The notes beneath the pieces are model-generated. The model was not told where the DNA came from, searched no databases, and was given only the letters and a program-made list of their open reading frames with translations. Position numbers and translations under genes: made by a program. From Bacillus sp. FJAT-22090 (GTDB taxonomy: Bacteria > Bacillota > Bacilli > Bacillales_A > Planococcaceae): DNA of 64,000 nucleotides. Location: the NCBI RefSeq assembly GCF_007676755.1, contig NZ_VEBK01000009.1:72868-136867 (forward strand), given 5' to 3'. Each line of letters begins with the position of its first letter. Positions within the stretch are counted from its first letter, which is position 1. This document shows, one piece after another, positions 17,127-25,593 of this stretch.

Positions 17127-18104
17127 TTATTCTTTTATAAACTCAATTGTACTTCTTACTGTGTCAATCGGACGAACATAACTTTCAATTTGCTCACGTT
17201 TTGGTTCCAAGAATGGAGGTAAAGATAGCTTTTCCCCTAATGTTTCATAAGGTTCATCACCCATAAATCCAGGTCCGTCTGTTGCAAATTCAAATAATAT
17301 TCCGTTTGCAACTCTGGCATAAAGACTTTCAAAGAAAAAGCGATCTACATAACCAGACGTGTTAAACCCAAAGCTTTCCATACGTGACGTCCATTCATCT
17401 AATACAGATCGGTCTTCTACACGAAAAGCAGCGTGGTGGACTGTCCCGAATCCTTGTCGACCTCGAGGAAGAATAATATTTTTCTCCACGATTACTTGTG
17501 CACCATTTCCACCTTCACCAACTTCAAAAAGATGGAGTGCCCCATCTTGAGCTATCTCCTTAAACAACAAAACTTTCTCCATTACTTCTTTCATATAATC
17601 GAATTCCGCAATTCTAATATGAATCGGTCCAAGACCAGTAATGGCATACTCTAAAGGAATTGGACCCTTTTGCCATGGAGTGCCTGATGCAATACCTTTA
17701 TTATTTTCATCAGATACTAGTTGATATTGTTGATCGTCAAAGTCAACAAAAGAAAGGACCTTCGTACCAAATTGGTCTTGAATTCCAGTATGTTTTACTT
17801 CTAATCGGTCGAAACGTTTAACCCAATATTCTAATGCTGCATCGCTTGGAACACGGAATCCTGTTTTATAAATTTCATTTGTTCCATGAGTCCCTTTTGG
17901 AGTTCCAGGAAAATCAAAGAAAGTCATATCTGTTCCAGCTCCACCTACATCATCTGCAAAAAATAAGTGGTACGTTTGAATATCATCTTGGTTCACAGTT
18001 TTTTTGACTAAACGCATTCCTAATGTATATGTGAAAAATTTATAATTTTCTTCCGCGCTACTTGTTATGGCAGTTACATGGTGTATCCCTTTTAAATGGT
18101 TCAT
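17127..18104 (-). CDS. Ring-cleaving extradiol dioxygenase, MhqO/glyoxalase family
   Basis: A tandem vicinal-oxygen-chelate protein of 325 residues. The N-terminal half begins GIHHVTAITSSAEENYKFF, with the first metal His in the HH pair. The C-terminal half has GTVHHAAFRVEDR and an acidic ligand near ESLYARVANGILFEFA. Family members such as MhqO/MhqA cleave hydroquinone-type rings and protect against quinone stress. I start at the ATG of MNHLKGIHH with GGAGG 8 bases upstream; the longer frame starts at a TTG overlapping that site. It is a single gene followed by a strong terminator. Confidence 0.88.
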   Translation of the reverse strand: MNHLKGIHHVTAITSSAEENYKFFTYTLGMRLVKKTVNQDDIQTYHLFFADDVGGAGTDMTFFDFPGTPKGTHGTNEIYKTGFRVPSDAALEYWVKRFDRLEVKHTGIQDQFGTKVLSFVDFDDQQYQLVSDENNKGIASGTPWQKGPIPLEYAITGLGPIHIRIAEFDYMKEVMEKVLLFKEIAQDGALHLFEVGEGGNGAQVIVEKNIILPRGRQGFGTVHHAAFRVEDRSVLDEWTSRMESFGFNTSGYVDRFFFESLYARVANGILFEFATDGPGFMGDEPYETLGEKLSLPPFLEPKREQIESYVRPIDTVRSTIEFIKE

Positions 18105-18190
18105 GCTATATTCCTCCAATATTTTTATCTTTAATTAAAATATCTTTAATTCAAAGTAATTTTAACATGTGACAAAAAGGTTGTCAATTA

Positions 18191-18229
18191 AATAGAAGCT
18201 GTCCCCTAATACTGCAGACAGCTTCTATT
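18191..18229. terminator. Hairpin downstream of the ornithine cyclodeaminase gene
   Basis: AATAGAAGCTGTC pairs with GACAGCTTCTATT around a 13-base loop. The T-run is weak, so termination is likely but not certain. Confidence 0.6.
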
Positions 18230-18252
18230 ATAGACCTATTAGGAAGAAAACA

Positions 18253-19236
18253 TTACACGTCTATTTTCATGCCTATGCTTTGTTCTTTTGCTTTTGCATA
18301 TACACCTTTTGCTACTGCTAAATCAAAATACGCAGCTCCAACTGATTTAAAAAAGGTAATCTCTTCTTCACTTTCTCTTCCAACTGTTGTACCCGCAACA
18401 AGCTTGCCGACTTCGCTATGCACTTGTTCAAAAGACCATTTACCGCGTTCTACTGCATCTATTAGTTCGCCTGCTTCGTCTTTTACTCCTGCCAAGTCAT
18501 CCACCACAATTTTAGCTGCGCGAGTTATAGTCGTAATATCCACTTCATGCATATGAGGCAAATAAGAACCAACACCATTGATATGTGTTCCCTTCTGCAA
18601 ATCTTCTCCCCTAAATACAGGTTCGTTGGAACGAGTCGCACAGTTAATAATATCAGCTTGGCGGATCGCCGTAGCAACATTTTCTACAACCTCAAATGCA
18701 GTTTCTACTCCAAATGCGCGAAGCTTTTCTCCAAAAGCCTCCGCTTTTTCTGGATTGCGATTCACCAGTAGAATGCGTTCGATGTTACGAACCGCTAGCA
18801 CTCCAAGTACTTGTTCAAATGCCATTGCACCTGTTCCTATTACTGTTAGCACTTTCGCATTTTTTCTAGCTAAAAAATCTGTTGCAATACCACTTAAAGC
18901 GCCTGTACGGAGTCTTGTTAAATACGAGGCATTTAACATTGCCAGATGCTCTCCATTTGAAGCATCAGATAATAAGATGATACCTTGTGTGGTTGCTTTT
19001 CCACTTGCTGGATTGTTCGGGAAAATCGTGACGATCTTTACTGCGGCTACTTCTTCTACTAAATCGGCACTCGGCATATATAATGCAGAAGCTTCATATT
19101 GAGGAAATTCGATGACTGTACGGTGTGGGTTTGCAATCTTATCTGCTTCTTTTGCTTGCAGTACTTCTTTAATATTTCGAATTGCATCTTTAATCTTGTA
19201 TGTATTCATTATTTGTTGCTCATTGATAACTAACAT
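18253..19236 (-). CDS. Ornithine cyclodeaminase / mu-crystallin family protein
   Basis: A 327-residue NAD(P)-binding protein. The N-terminal substrate half has KIVTIFPNNPASGKATTQG; the Rossmann half has VLTVIGTGAMAFEQV and INCATRSNEPVF. Enzymes of this family deaminate ornithine to proline or reduce cyclic imino acids, alanine-type imines or ketimines, so the substrate is open. GGAGG lies 7 bases before the ATG. It follows an MHS-family transporter with an 84-base gap containing a hairpin, and an XRE-cupin regulator lies opposite that transporter. Inference: an amino-acid or amine uptake and use module. Confidence 0.85.
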   Translation of the reverse strand: MLVINEQQIMNTYKIKDAIRNIKEVLQAKEADKIANPHRTVIEFPQYEASALYMPSADLVEEVAAVKIVTIFPNNPASGKATTQGIILLSDASNGEHLAMLNASYLTRLRTGALSGIATDFLARKNAKVLTVIGTGAMAFEQVLGVLAVRNIERILLVNRNPEKAEAFGEKLRAFGVETAFEVVENVATAIRQADIINCATRSNEPVFRGEDLQKGTHINGVGSYLPHMHEVDITTITRAAKIVVDDLAGVKDEAGELIDAVERGKWSFEQVHSEVGKLVAGTTVGRESEEEITFFKSVGAAYFDLAVAKGVYAKAKEQSIGMKIDV

Positions 19237-19256
19237 GTAAAAACCTCCAATAGATG

Positions 19257-19298
19257 AAAACCTTATCTTTCCACAATACTCATGAAAGACAAGGTTTT
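19257..19298 (-). terminator. Hairpin between the transporter and cyclodeaminase genes
   Basis: AAAACCTTATCTTTC and GAAAGACAAGGTTTT pair with one mismatch; T residues follow on the minus strand. It lies before the cyclodeaminase ribosome site and could lower read-through into that gene. Confidence 0.55.
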
Positions 19299-19320
19299 TC
19301 TTTATAGCACTTTGTATATC

Positions 19321-20664
19321 CTACGCTTGTTTCAATTTATTAGAAACTTTAGAATGGTCTTTGACGTTTTCAGAATCCACTTTGTTGATATCATCTAAAT
19401 TTTCTTGACTACGATCCTTTACAGCCCAAATGGCAAGAAGTGAAATAATAGCTGTTAAAATAATGTAACAAGCCACCGGAATATAAGAATCATTAAACTT
19501 AAGCAGTAAAGCTGTCGCAATTAAAGGAGCTGTCCCACCTGCTACCGCAGCACCAATTTGGTATCCAAGGGTAATACCTGTATACCTTACTTTTGCATCA
19601 AAGATTTCCGAGAACATCGTTCCAAGCACTGCTGTAATTGGTGCCCAAATAACACCTAATCCAATCACTGTAGCAATTACCAATAGTACGACTGATTGTT
19701 GTTGAAGCATCCAAAAGTATGGGAAAGCAAAAACAATCATTCCGATTGTTCCACCTACATATAACTTTTTCCGTCCAACCTTATCAGATAAATTTCCCAT
19801 GATAGGAATTAATATTGTTGTGATTACCGTTGCTACCATCACTGAATTTAACACTGCCGTTCTTGAGAAACCAAGATTTGTTGTAGCATAAGACACTACA
19901 AACGTACCGAAAATATAGAAAGGTGCCGTTTCAACTACTTTTGCCCCAATTGCGATAAGCACTTCACGCCAATGATATTTTAACGTATCCACTATTGGAA
20001 GCTTAGGAATTTCACCTGACTCCTTGACCTTTTTGAACGATGGTGTTTCATCTATTCCTTTACGTATCCATAAGCCAAAAACAACTAATAATGCACTGAA
20101 GATGAACGGAATACGCCATCCCCATGTCATAAATGAGCCTTCTGGAAGAAGTGTCATTATGGATAATGCTACTGTACCTAGAACCATACCGATTGTTACA
20201 CCCATTTGAGGAATAGACCCATATAAACCACGTTTATCTTTTGGAGAATACTCAACTGCTAAAAGTAATGCTCCGCCCCATTCTCCTCCAATCCCTAACC
20301 CTTGTACAAGACGTAAGGTAATTAAAAGAATCGGTGCCCATACACCTATTGCTTGATAGGTTGGAAGTAGCCCCATTCCGAATGTTGCAACCCCCATTAA
20401 ACTTAGTGTTAATACTAATGTTTTTTTTCGACCTATTCTATCCCCAATATGACTAAAAATAACGCCACCGAATGGTCGTATAAAAAAGGATAGAGCAAAT
20501 GACGCATAAGCAAGCAAAAGTCCAATTGATGGGTCCTCTGTGACGAAGAATAATTGGTTAAATACAAGAGCAGCTACTGTCCCATACAAAAAGTAATCGA
20601 ACCATTCAATAGAACTTCCTACTAAACTAGCTATCCACACTTTTCTCATTTGATTTGAATTCAT
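19321..20664 (-). CDS. MFS transporter of the metabolite:H+ symporter (MHS) family
   Basis: A twelve-helix secondary transporter of 447 residues, ProP/ShiA/KgtP-like. Family marks are GSSIEWFDYFLYGTVAALVF near the start, GDRIGRKKTLVLTL in the first cytoplasmic loop and GIGGEWGGALLLAVEYSP in helix 5. Substrates of the family are organic acids, betaines or amino acids. The start is the ATG of MNSNQMRKVW with AAGGGG 9 bases before it; the upstream 31 codons are unlikely. It is divergent from an XRE-cupin regulator and followed by the cyclodeaminase gene. Confidence 0.9.
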   Translation of the reverse strand: MNSNQMRKVWIASLVGSSIEWFDYFLYGTVAALVFNQLFFVTEDPSIGLLLAYASFALSFFIRPFGGVIFSHIGDRIGRKKTLVLTLSLMGVATFGMGLLPTYQAIGVWAPILLITLRLVQGLGIGGEWGGALLLAVEYSPKDKRGLYGSIPQMGVTIGMVLGTVALSIMTLLPEGSFMTWGWRIPFIFSALLVVFGLWIRKGIDETPSFKKVKESGEIPKLPIVDTLKYHWREVLIAIGAKVVETAPFYIFGTFVVSYATTNLGFSRTAVLNSVMVATVITTILIPIMGNLSDKVGRKKLYVGGTIGMIVFAFPYFWMLQQQSVVLLVIATVIGLGVIWAPITAVLGTMFSEIFDAKVRYTGITLGYQIGAAVAGGTAPLIATALLLKFNDSYIPVACYIILTAIISLLAIWAVKDRSQENLDDINKVDSENVKDHSKVSNKLKQA

Positions 20665-20828
20665 TCTACATAACCCCTTCCCTAAATTGAAGTGACACTT
20701 TAATTTCTCCTTCTTCATTGTAATTTTATTAAAATTTTCTGTCAATACATTTTGCATATTCAGATTTTGGTTGTTTCATTTAAATCATGTATGATAAAGA
20801 TACATCATGAAAACAAAGGAGAACTTAT

Positions 20829-21341
20829 ATGTCTTCTTATTCTATAGGGCAAACATTAAAAGATTTAAGAAAAGAACGTAATCTTACTTTAAAAAGTTTA
20901 GCTGAACTGACCGACGTCTCCATTAGTTTTTTATCCCAAGTGGAACGTGGTAAGTCTAGCGTTACTTTAGAATCGTTGAGAAAGATAGCAGATGCATTAA
21001 AAGTAAACCCTGCCGTGTTTTTTTCTAATGATTCTCTAACAGAAGACTTAGATTCCATAAGGCAGCAATTTTACTATGAAGACTTATCAAATGGAATTAC
21101 GGATGCTGCTTACTTACCTATTTTGGTTACATTGCAACCAGGGGAAAATGAAGGGAATGCTTTTTCACATAGCGGGCATGAATTTTTACTTGTCTTACAA
21201 GGGACACTAACAGTAGTGGTGGATGGGATAAAGGAAGAATTAGTAGAACATCAATCCATTATGTTTGAGGCAAGCAAATTACATTATTGGTATAACTATA
21301 CCGATACACCGGTACGATTTTTAGTTGTATCTTCCAAGTAA
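20829..21341 (+). CDS. XRE-family transcriptional regulator with C-terminal cupin
   Basis: A two-domain regulator of 170 residues. The helix-turn-helix at about 6-60 reads LKDLRKERNLTLKSLAELTD then SISFLSQVERGKSSVT. The cupin_2 sensor at about 95-168 contains HSGHEFLLVLQGTLTVVVDG and WYNYTDTPVRFLVVSS. GGAG precedes the ATG. Related regulators often control amine or amino-acid genes beside them. The divergent MHS transporter and cyclodeaminase, 164 bases away, are the probable target operon. Confidence 0.9.
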   Translation: MSSYSIGQTLKDLRKERNLTLKSLAELTDVSISFLSQVERGKSSVTLESLRKIADALKVNPAVFFSNDSLTEDLDSIRQQFYYEDLSNGITDAAYLPILVTLQPGENEGNAFSHSGHEFLLVLQGTLTVVVDGIKEELVEHQSIMFEASKLHYWYNYTDTPVRFLVVSSK

Positions 21342-21626
21342 TACAAATAATTTCCAACACAATGAGAGCGTGCGATAAATTCGGGCGCTCTTTACTTTCT
21401 TCATCGAGACGAGTACTTGGCAGCATAGCAGTAATGTTGTCAGCTTTAAGTAAAGCAGCAGAAGATCTAGAAACGAGTTGACCAAGTTCTTCCTATGTAT
21501 ACTGTTTTCCACTATTGAATACTATATTTTTTACTAGCCCCGCTGTGAAATATTAGTAAGTTTGCCGGCTATCATTTAAGGGAATAACACTGAAGAAAAA
21601 ATAGACAAACATAGGAGGAAATATAT

Positions 21627-23081
21627 ATGGCTGCTAAGAGGAAAAAGCCATGGAGTAAGCGAAAAAAAGTTTGGTTAGCATTGATTAGTATATTTGTACT
21701 TATTTATACTACAGTTATTCTGTGGCATACATACAAACCTCTTCCAGAGGGTGTTTCATATGAGGGTTCGCTACATAAAACAGATTCGGTCGATTTTATA
21801 ACAGATTTAACGTTTGCACAAGATAAAAAAGGAAATGGCATCGTACATGAAAATCATATTTTCGATAAAATAAATGACATGATTAATAAGGCAGATGAAT
21901 TTGTCGTTGTCGACTTCTTTTTGTTCGATGGCTATTACGATGAAGACGAGGATTTCCCAGAGATTGCAGATACCTTATCAACTACGATTGCAAATAAAAA
22001 GTTAGAGAATCCCACTATGCCTGTGGTTTTTATTACGGATCCACTAAACCGGGGCTATGGATCTTATGAAAACAAATGGTTTAAGAAAATGAGAGAGGCT
22101 GGAGTCGAGATAATCTATACCGACTTGGATCCCCTACGCGACTCAACCCCTATTTATTCTGGTATATATCGAATATTTTTTCAGTGGTTTGATATCGGTG
22201 GAAAAGGATGGATAGCCAACGCAATGGCAAGCGATGCTCCTAAAATGACTATCGCTTCTTATATGACCTTACTCAATGTAAAAGCAAACCACCGTAAAGC
22301 AGTGATCACGGAAAAAGAAGCTATGGTAACATCGTCCAATCCACATGATGCAAGCGGCTTTCATGGAAACATTGCATTAACCGTGACTGGTCCTATTATT
22401 AATGATATCTTAAAATCAGAAGAGGCGGTTTCCTTGTTCTCCGGAGGACCTAAACTTCCCCGCATAAAAGAGGAAGATATAGAAGGAAAATATGAAGTTC
22501 AATACCTAACCGAGAAAAAGATTTTGGATAAGTTACTTGCCGATTTGGCTGCAACAAAAGAAGGGGATAAAATTTGGCTCGGTATGTTTTTTGTAGAGGA
22601 ACGTGATATTGTCTCTGCATTGATAGATGCAGCTAACCGTGGAGTAAATGTCAATCTCATATTAGATCCAAATGAGAACTCATTTGGCCAAGAGAAATCG
22701 GGACTACCGAACCGGCCAATTGTTCAAGAAATGGTGGAAGATACAAATGGGAAACTGAATGTCCGCTGGTATAATACCGTTATTGGACAATATCATACGA
22801 AAGCAATTTGGATTCAATCCAATGAGCATACAATTATCTCAAGTGGTTCGGCAAATTATACAGAGCGCTCAATGGATGATTATAATTTGGAAAATAACTT
22901 ACGCGTAATTGCACCTAACAATAGTGAGCTCGTGTTACAAATGGAAAATTATTTCGAACGTCTTTGGAATAACGAGGATGCCATGTATACGGTAGATTTA
23001 GAGGAATTTCAGGATGGATTTACTTGGTGGCAACGCTGGATTTATAGTATTCAAAAGTTGTTAAAAGTAACAACCTATTAA
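21627..23081 (+). CDS. Phospholipase D-family protein, membrane anchored (cardiolipin synthase-like)
   Basis: A PLD-superfamily enzyme of 484 residues with one N-terminal membrane helix at about 13-34 and the bulk outside. The two HxK half-sites are NHRKAVITEKEAMVTSSNPH at about 225-244 and YHTKAIWIQSNEHTIISSGS at about 390-409, followed by N and acidic residues (NYTERSMDDYNLE). Both halves look complete, so phosphodiesterase or transphosphatidylase activity is plausible. Unlike true cardiolipin synthases it has a single anchor helix. AGGAGG lies 8 bases before the ATG. The gene stands alone. Confidence 0.85.
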   Translation: MAAKRKKPWSKRKKVWLALISIFVLIYTTVILWHTYKPLPEGVSYEGSLHKTDSVDFITDLTFAQDKKGNGIVHENHIFDKINDMINKADEFVVVDFFLFDGYYDEDEDFPEIADTLSTTIANKKLENPTMPVVFITDPLNRGYGSYENKWFKKMREAGVEIIYTDLDPLRDSTPIYSGIYRIFFQWFDIGGKGWIANAMASDAPKMTIASYMTLLNVKANHRKAVITEKEAMVTSSNPHDASGFHGNIALTVTGPIINDILKSEEAVSLFSGGPKLPRIKEEDIEGKYEVQYLTEKKILDKLLADLAATKEGDKIWLGMFFVEERDIVSALIDAANRGVNVNLILDPNENSFGQEKSGLPNRPIVQEMVEDTNGKLNVRWYNTVIGQYHTKAIWIQSNEHTIISSGSANYTERSMDDYNLENNLRVIAPNNSELVLQMENYFERLWNNEDAMYTVDLEEFQDGFTWWQRWIYSIQKLLKVTTY

Positions 23082-23084
23082 TAT

Positions 23085-23120
23085 AATAACCTCGCTACCT
23101 TCAAAAGGTACGAGGTTATT
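23085..23120. terminator. Bidirectional terminator between the PLD and serine hydrolase genes
   Basis: AATAACCTCGCTACCT pairs with AGGTACGAGGTTATT across a 4-5-base loop, with one bulge. AT tails on both sides suit the two converging genes. Confidence 0.8.
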
Positions 23121-24977
23121 TTACTTATAAAGTTCCCATCCAAAGATTAATACCGTGAGTAAGAACGCAACTATACTTGATACTACATAATGCATGTTTT
23201 GTATTTTTGTATATAGTACTTTCTTCCACTGTATGACAATTATCGTTATACCAATTATAGCAATGGCAATATACGCATAGTAAATCCAGAAGTGAATTTT
23301 TAACGATGCATATGATGCGTAATAAAGGGTTCGATAAGCTAATATTGCCATGTTCAAGAAGGCCATGATTCCAGCCAAGTTCATTAAATTACTCCACTTT
23401 TTAATAGGGGTGATGACAACAGACTTTCTTCTGTTGCCAATACTATTTACGATCATTACTAGTAATGAAGCAAACAAATACAAAACGGAAATAACCGCAG
23501 CAAAACAACTAAAAATAACAAATCCCTTCATCCCTTTAGACATTGGAATCATATCCGAAATCATCATAGATACTTTTTCCACTTTACCGTCATACTTTGA
23601 AAAATGAAGAAATAAATTATGTTCATCTGTAGATCGGTATAAATAAGGTGCAACCTGTTTGAACGTCATACTTAAAAAAGTAAAAGTTGTTTCATCCTCC
23701 GCCTTCAAATGGCCTGTCATAAAAACACCCATCAGCTTTGAAAAACCCTTGTAAACCTGTCTGGCCTGCATATAACTTCCTTCTAAATCAAAGGCAGTCG
23801 ATAATGCTACCGCACCATCTTCATAAACATAATCACCATATACTAAAACAGATAAACCATAGCTGAGCCCCGATTCAGCAGTCTGATTGGTCATCACGAT
23901 AACTCCTAAATTTTCTTCCTTAGAAAAAGTAAAATTACTAGAAAAGCTATCCGTATTTCCTCCATGCTCTAACACATCCACCGCATACATCCCATGCCAA
24001 AATCCATGAGCATTCCTAGCGATTCCATCGTCATAATGGTCACTTGTAGTAAGCATCTTATTTAAAGTAGTATTACTCTCAAACAATGGACTGTCTTTTC
24101 CTTTTTTAGGCATCAATGCTGCGATAAATTTCGCAGCATCTTCCGCTGTACCGATTGCACTTCCTGCTGGATACAAACCAATATATATTCGATCGTTCGG
24201 TGAGCGGCTAAATTCACTATCTCCATTTCCTAAATAACCATGGATGTATTCCCTTTTCAGAGCAACACTCTTATTATCTTCTTGTGAAGGGTGTATGGAT
24301 GTATCCTTCATATCAAGAACCCCAAATATATGTTCATTCACATAATTAGAAAACGGTTGTTCCGTGATCTTTTCTACAATATAGCCCGCAAGCGCAACAC
24401 CATAGTTAGAATAGGCAACAACCTCACCCGGTTCGTTGATCTGACTAGGTTCAGAAATGCGTAGTGTATTCTCTAAAGAACTTACGTCTTCAGCAGAAAG
24501 ATAAAACAAATCGGTATATTTATCCTCCCACCCCGCATCATGGTGCATGAGGTTTAACATGGTAATAGGTGTATCATATTTTAGTTTATTGAAAAATCCT
24601 TGCGGCAAATATGTTTGGATATCTTCCTCTAAGTTTAGCTTTCCTTGCTCCACAAGTTGCATAACACTTGTCCATACAAGTAGCTTCGTAGCAGATCCCC
24701 ATTCAAAAACCGTATTCTCACCGACTTCAATTTTCTTTTCTAAATTGGCAAAACCGTACGATGAATTAATGATTAATTCTCCGTCTTTCACAATAGCTAC
24801 CGCCGCTCCTGTAGTTGTTTTCCCAATATAATTAGCGGCGTATTTATCCACCCGTTGTTTTAATTCTGAGTATGGGATACCAGAGGGAGTAGCATCCCTG
24901 TTTGGAGCTGCAAGTGCCGTTAGTGGAAATTGACTAATAAGTAAAATAAACATAACAAACAATATTACTTTTCTCAT
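23121..24977 (-). CDS. Serine hydrolase, beta-lactamase class C / PBP4* type, with C-terminal membrane helices
   Basis: An exported serine hydrolase of 618 residues. The signal peptide is MRKVILFVMFILLISQFPL with cleavage near ALAAP. The catalytic domain at about 30-370 has the SxxK motif in GSATKLLVW, the YxN motif in VAYSNYGVALAG, and the third motif as HGGNTD. The C-terminus has about four membrane helices (about 480-615), so the enzyme faces outwards on a membrane base. Substrates may be D-alanyl peptides or esters. Neighbouring genes give no further clue. Confidence 0.88.
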   Translation of the reverse strand: MRKVILFVMFILLISQFPLTALAAPNRDATPSGIPYSELKQRVDKYAANYIGKTTTGAAVAIVKDGELIINSSYGFANLEKKIEVGENTVFEWGSATKLLVWTSVMQLVEQGKLNLEEDIQTYLPQGFFNKLKYDTPITMLNLMHHDAGWEDKYTDLFYLSAEDVSSLENTLRISEPSQINEPGEVVAYSNYGVALAGYIVEKITEQPFSNYVNEHIFGVLDMKDTSIHPSQEDNKSVALKREYIHGYLGNGDSEFSRSPNDRIYIGLYPAGSAIGTAEDAAKFIAALMPKKGKDSPLFESNTTLNKMLTTSDHYDDGIARNAHGFWHGMYAVDVLEHGGNTDSFSSNFTFSKEENLGVIVMTNQTAESGLSYGLSVLVYGDYVYEDGAVALSTAFDLEGSYMQARQVYKGFSKLMGVFMTGHLKAEDETTFTFLSMTFKQVAPYLYRSTDEHNLFLHFSKYDGKVEKVSMMISDMIPMSKGMKGFVIFSCFAAVISVLYLFASLLVMIVNSIGNRRKSVVITPIKKWSNLMNLAGIMAFLNMAILAYRTLYYASYASLKIHFWIYYAYIAIAIIGITIIVIQWKKVLYTKIQNMHYVVSSIVAFLLTVLIFGWELYK

Positions 24978-25045
24978 TTCCCATCTCCATTTGTCTTTGT
25001 TTCTATCATACTATTACTAGTCTGTTAGCTATATTCTTAAAATCA

Positions 25046-25522
25046 TTATTTCGTTTCCACGATGTGTTCTACAGACAATGGTAATTCCGTTATTCGCTCC
25101 TTTAAAAATAATGGAAATAGATTTATACTTTTTAGTTCATCAAAGCATTTCCAATAATATGTATGTATTTTGCCTTCTTCTATTATTGTAAATTCGTTAC
25201 CTTTAGTTAAAATGTTTTCATCTTTCAACCCTAATAAGTAAAAAAAGCAAATCTCATGAAACTTTTCTGTTAAAGTATCTTCTACAAAAAAGTTTTCATT
25301 CACCCATAACATACGCTTTACATTGACTTCTGTAGAAAGTTCTTCTCTGATTTCCCTTTTTACTGCATCTTCACTTGTTTCGTTAAGCATTACCCTTCCA
25401 CCAGGAACATAAAAATAGGATTGGTTTTCATCTTTCATAATAAGAACTTTATCATTATGTACTAGTAATCCTGCTACCCGATAATTGAACCTGCCCTCTA
25501 CAGTTTTGAATGAAATATCCAT
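25046..25522 (-). CDS. Nudix hydrolase with altered Nudix box
   Basis: A small Nudix-fold protein of 158 residues. The box GGRVMLNETSEDAVKREIRE followed by ELST keeps the glutamates of RExxEE, but the final conserved glycine is replaced by serine. The catalytic glutamates remain, so activity is possible. Related Firmicute proteins act on modified nucleotides or NDP-sugars. It lies 71 bases after the large P-type ATPase on the same strand and may share its transcript. Confidence 0.82.
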   Translation of the reverse strand: MDISFKTVEGRFNYRVAGLLVHNDKVLIMKDENQSYFYVPGGRVMLNETSEDAVKREIREELSTEVNVKRMLWVNENFFVEDTLTEKFHEICFFYLLGLKDENILTKGNEFTIIEEGKIHTYYWKCFDELKSINLFPLFLKERITELPLSVEHIVETK

Positions 25523-25593
25523 ATAATTCTCCTTTTTACATGTAATATAACCCCGATTTCACATAATAGTGAATTCGGGGCTTTAAAATGAAA

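Noticed and set aside
21321-21512. Open frame after the XRE-cupin gene
   Set aside because: No ribosome site and no family match. On the plus strand about 70 bases (SSRRVLGSIAVMLSALSKAA) might be gene debris, but too little remains to identify.
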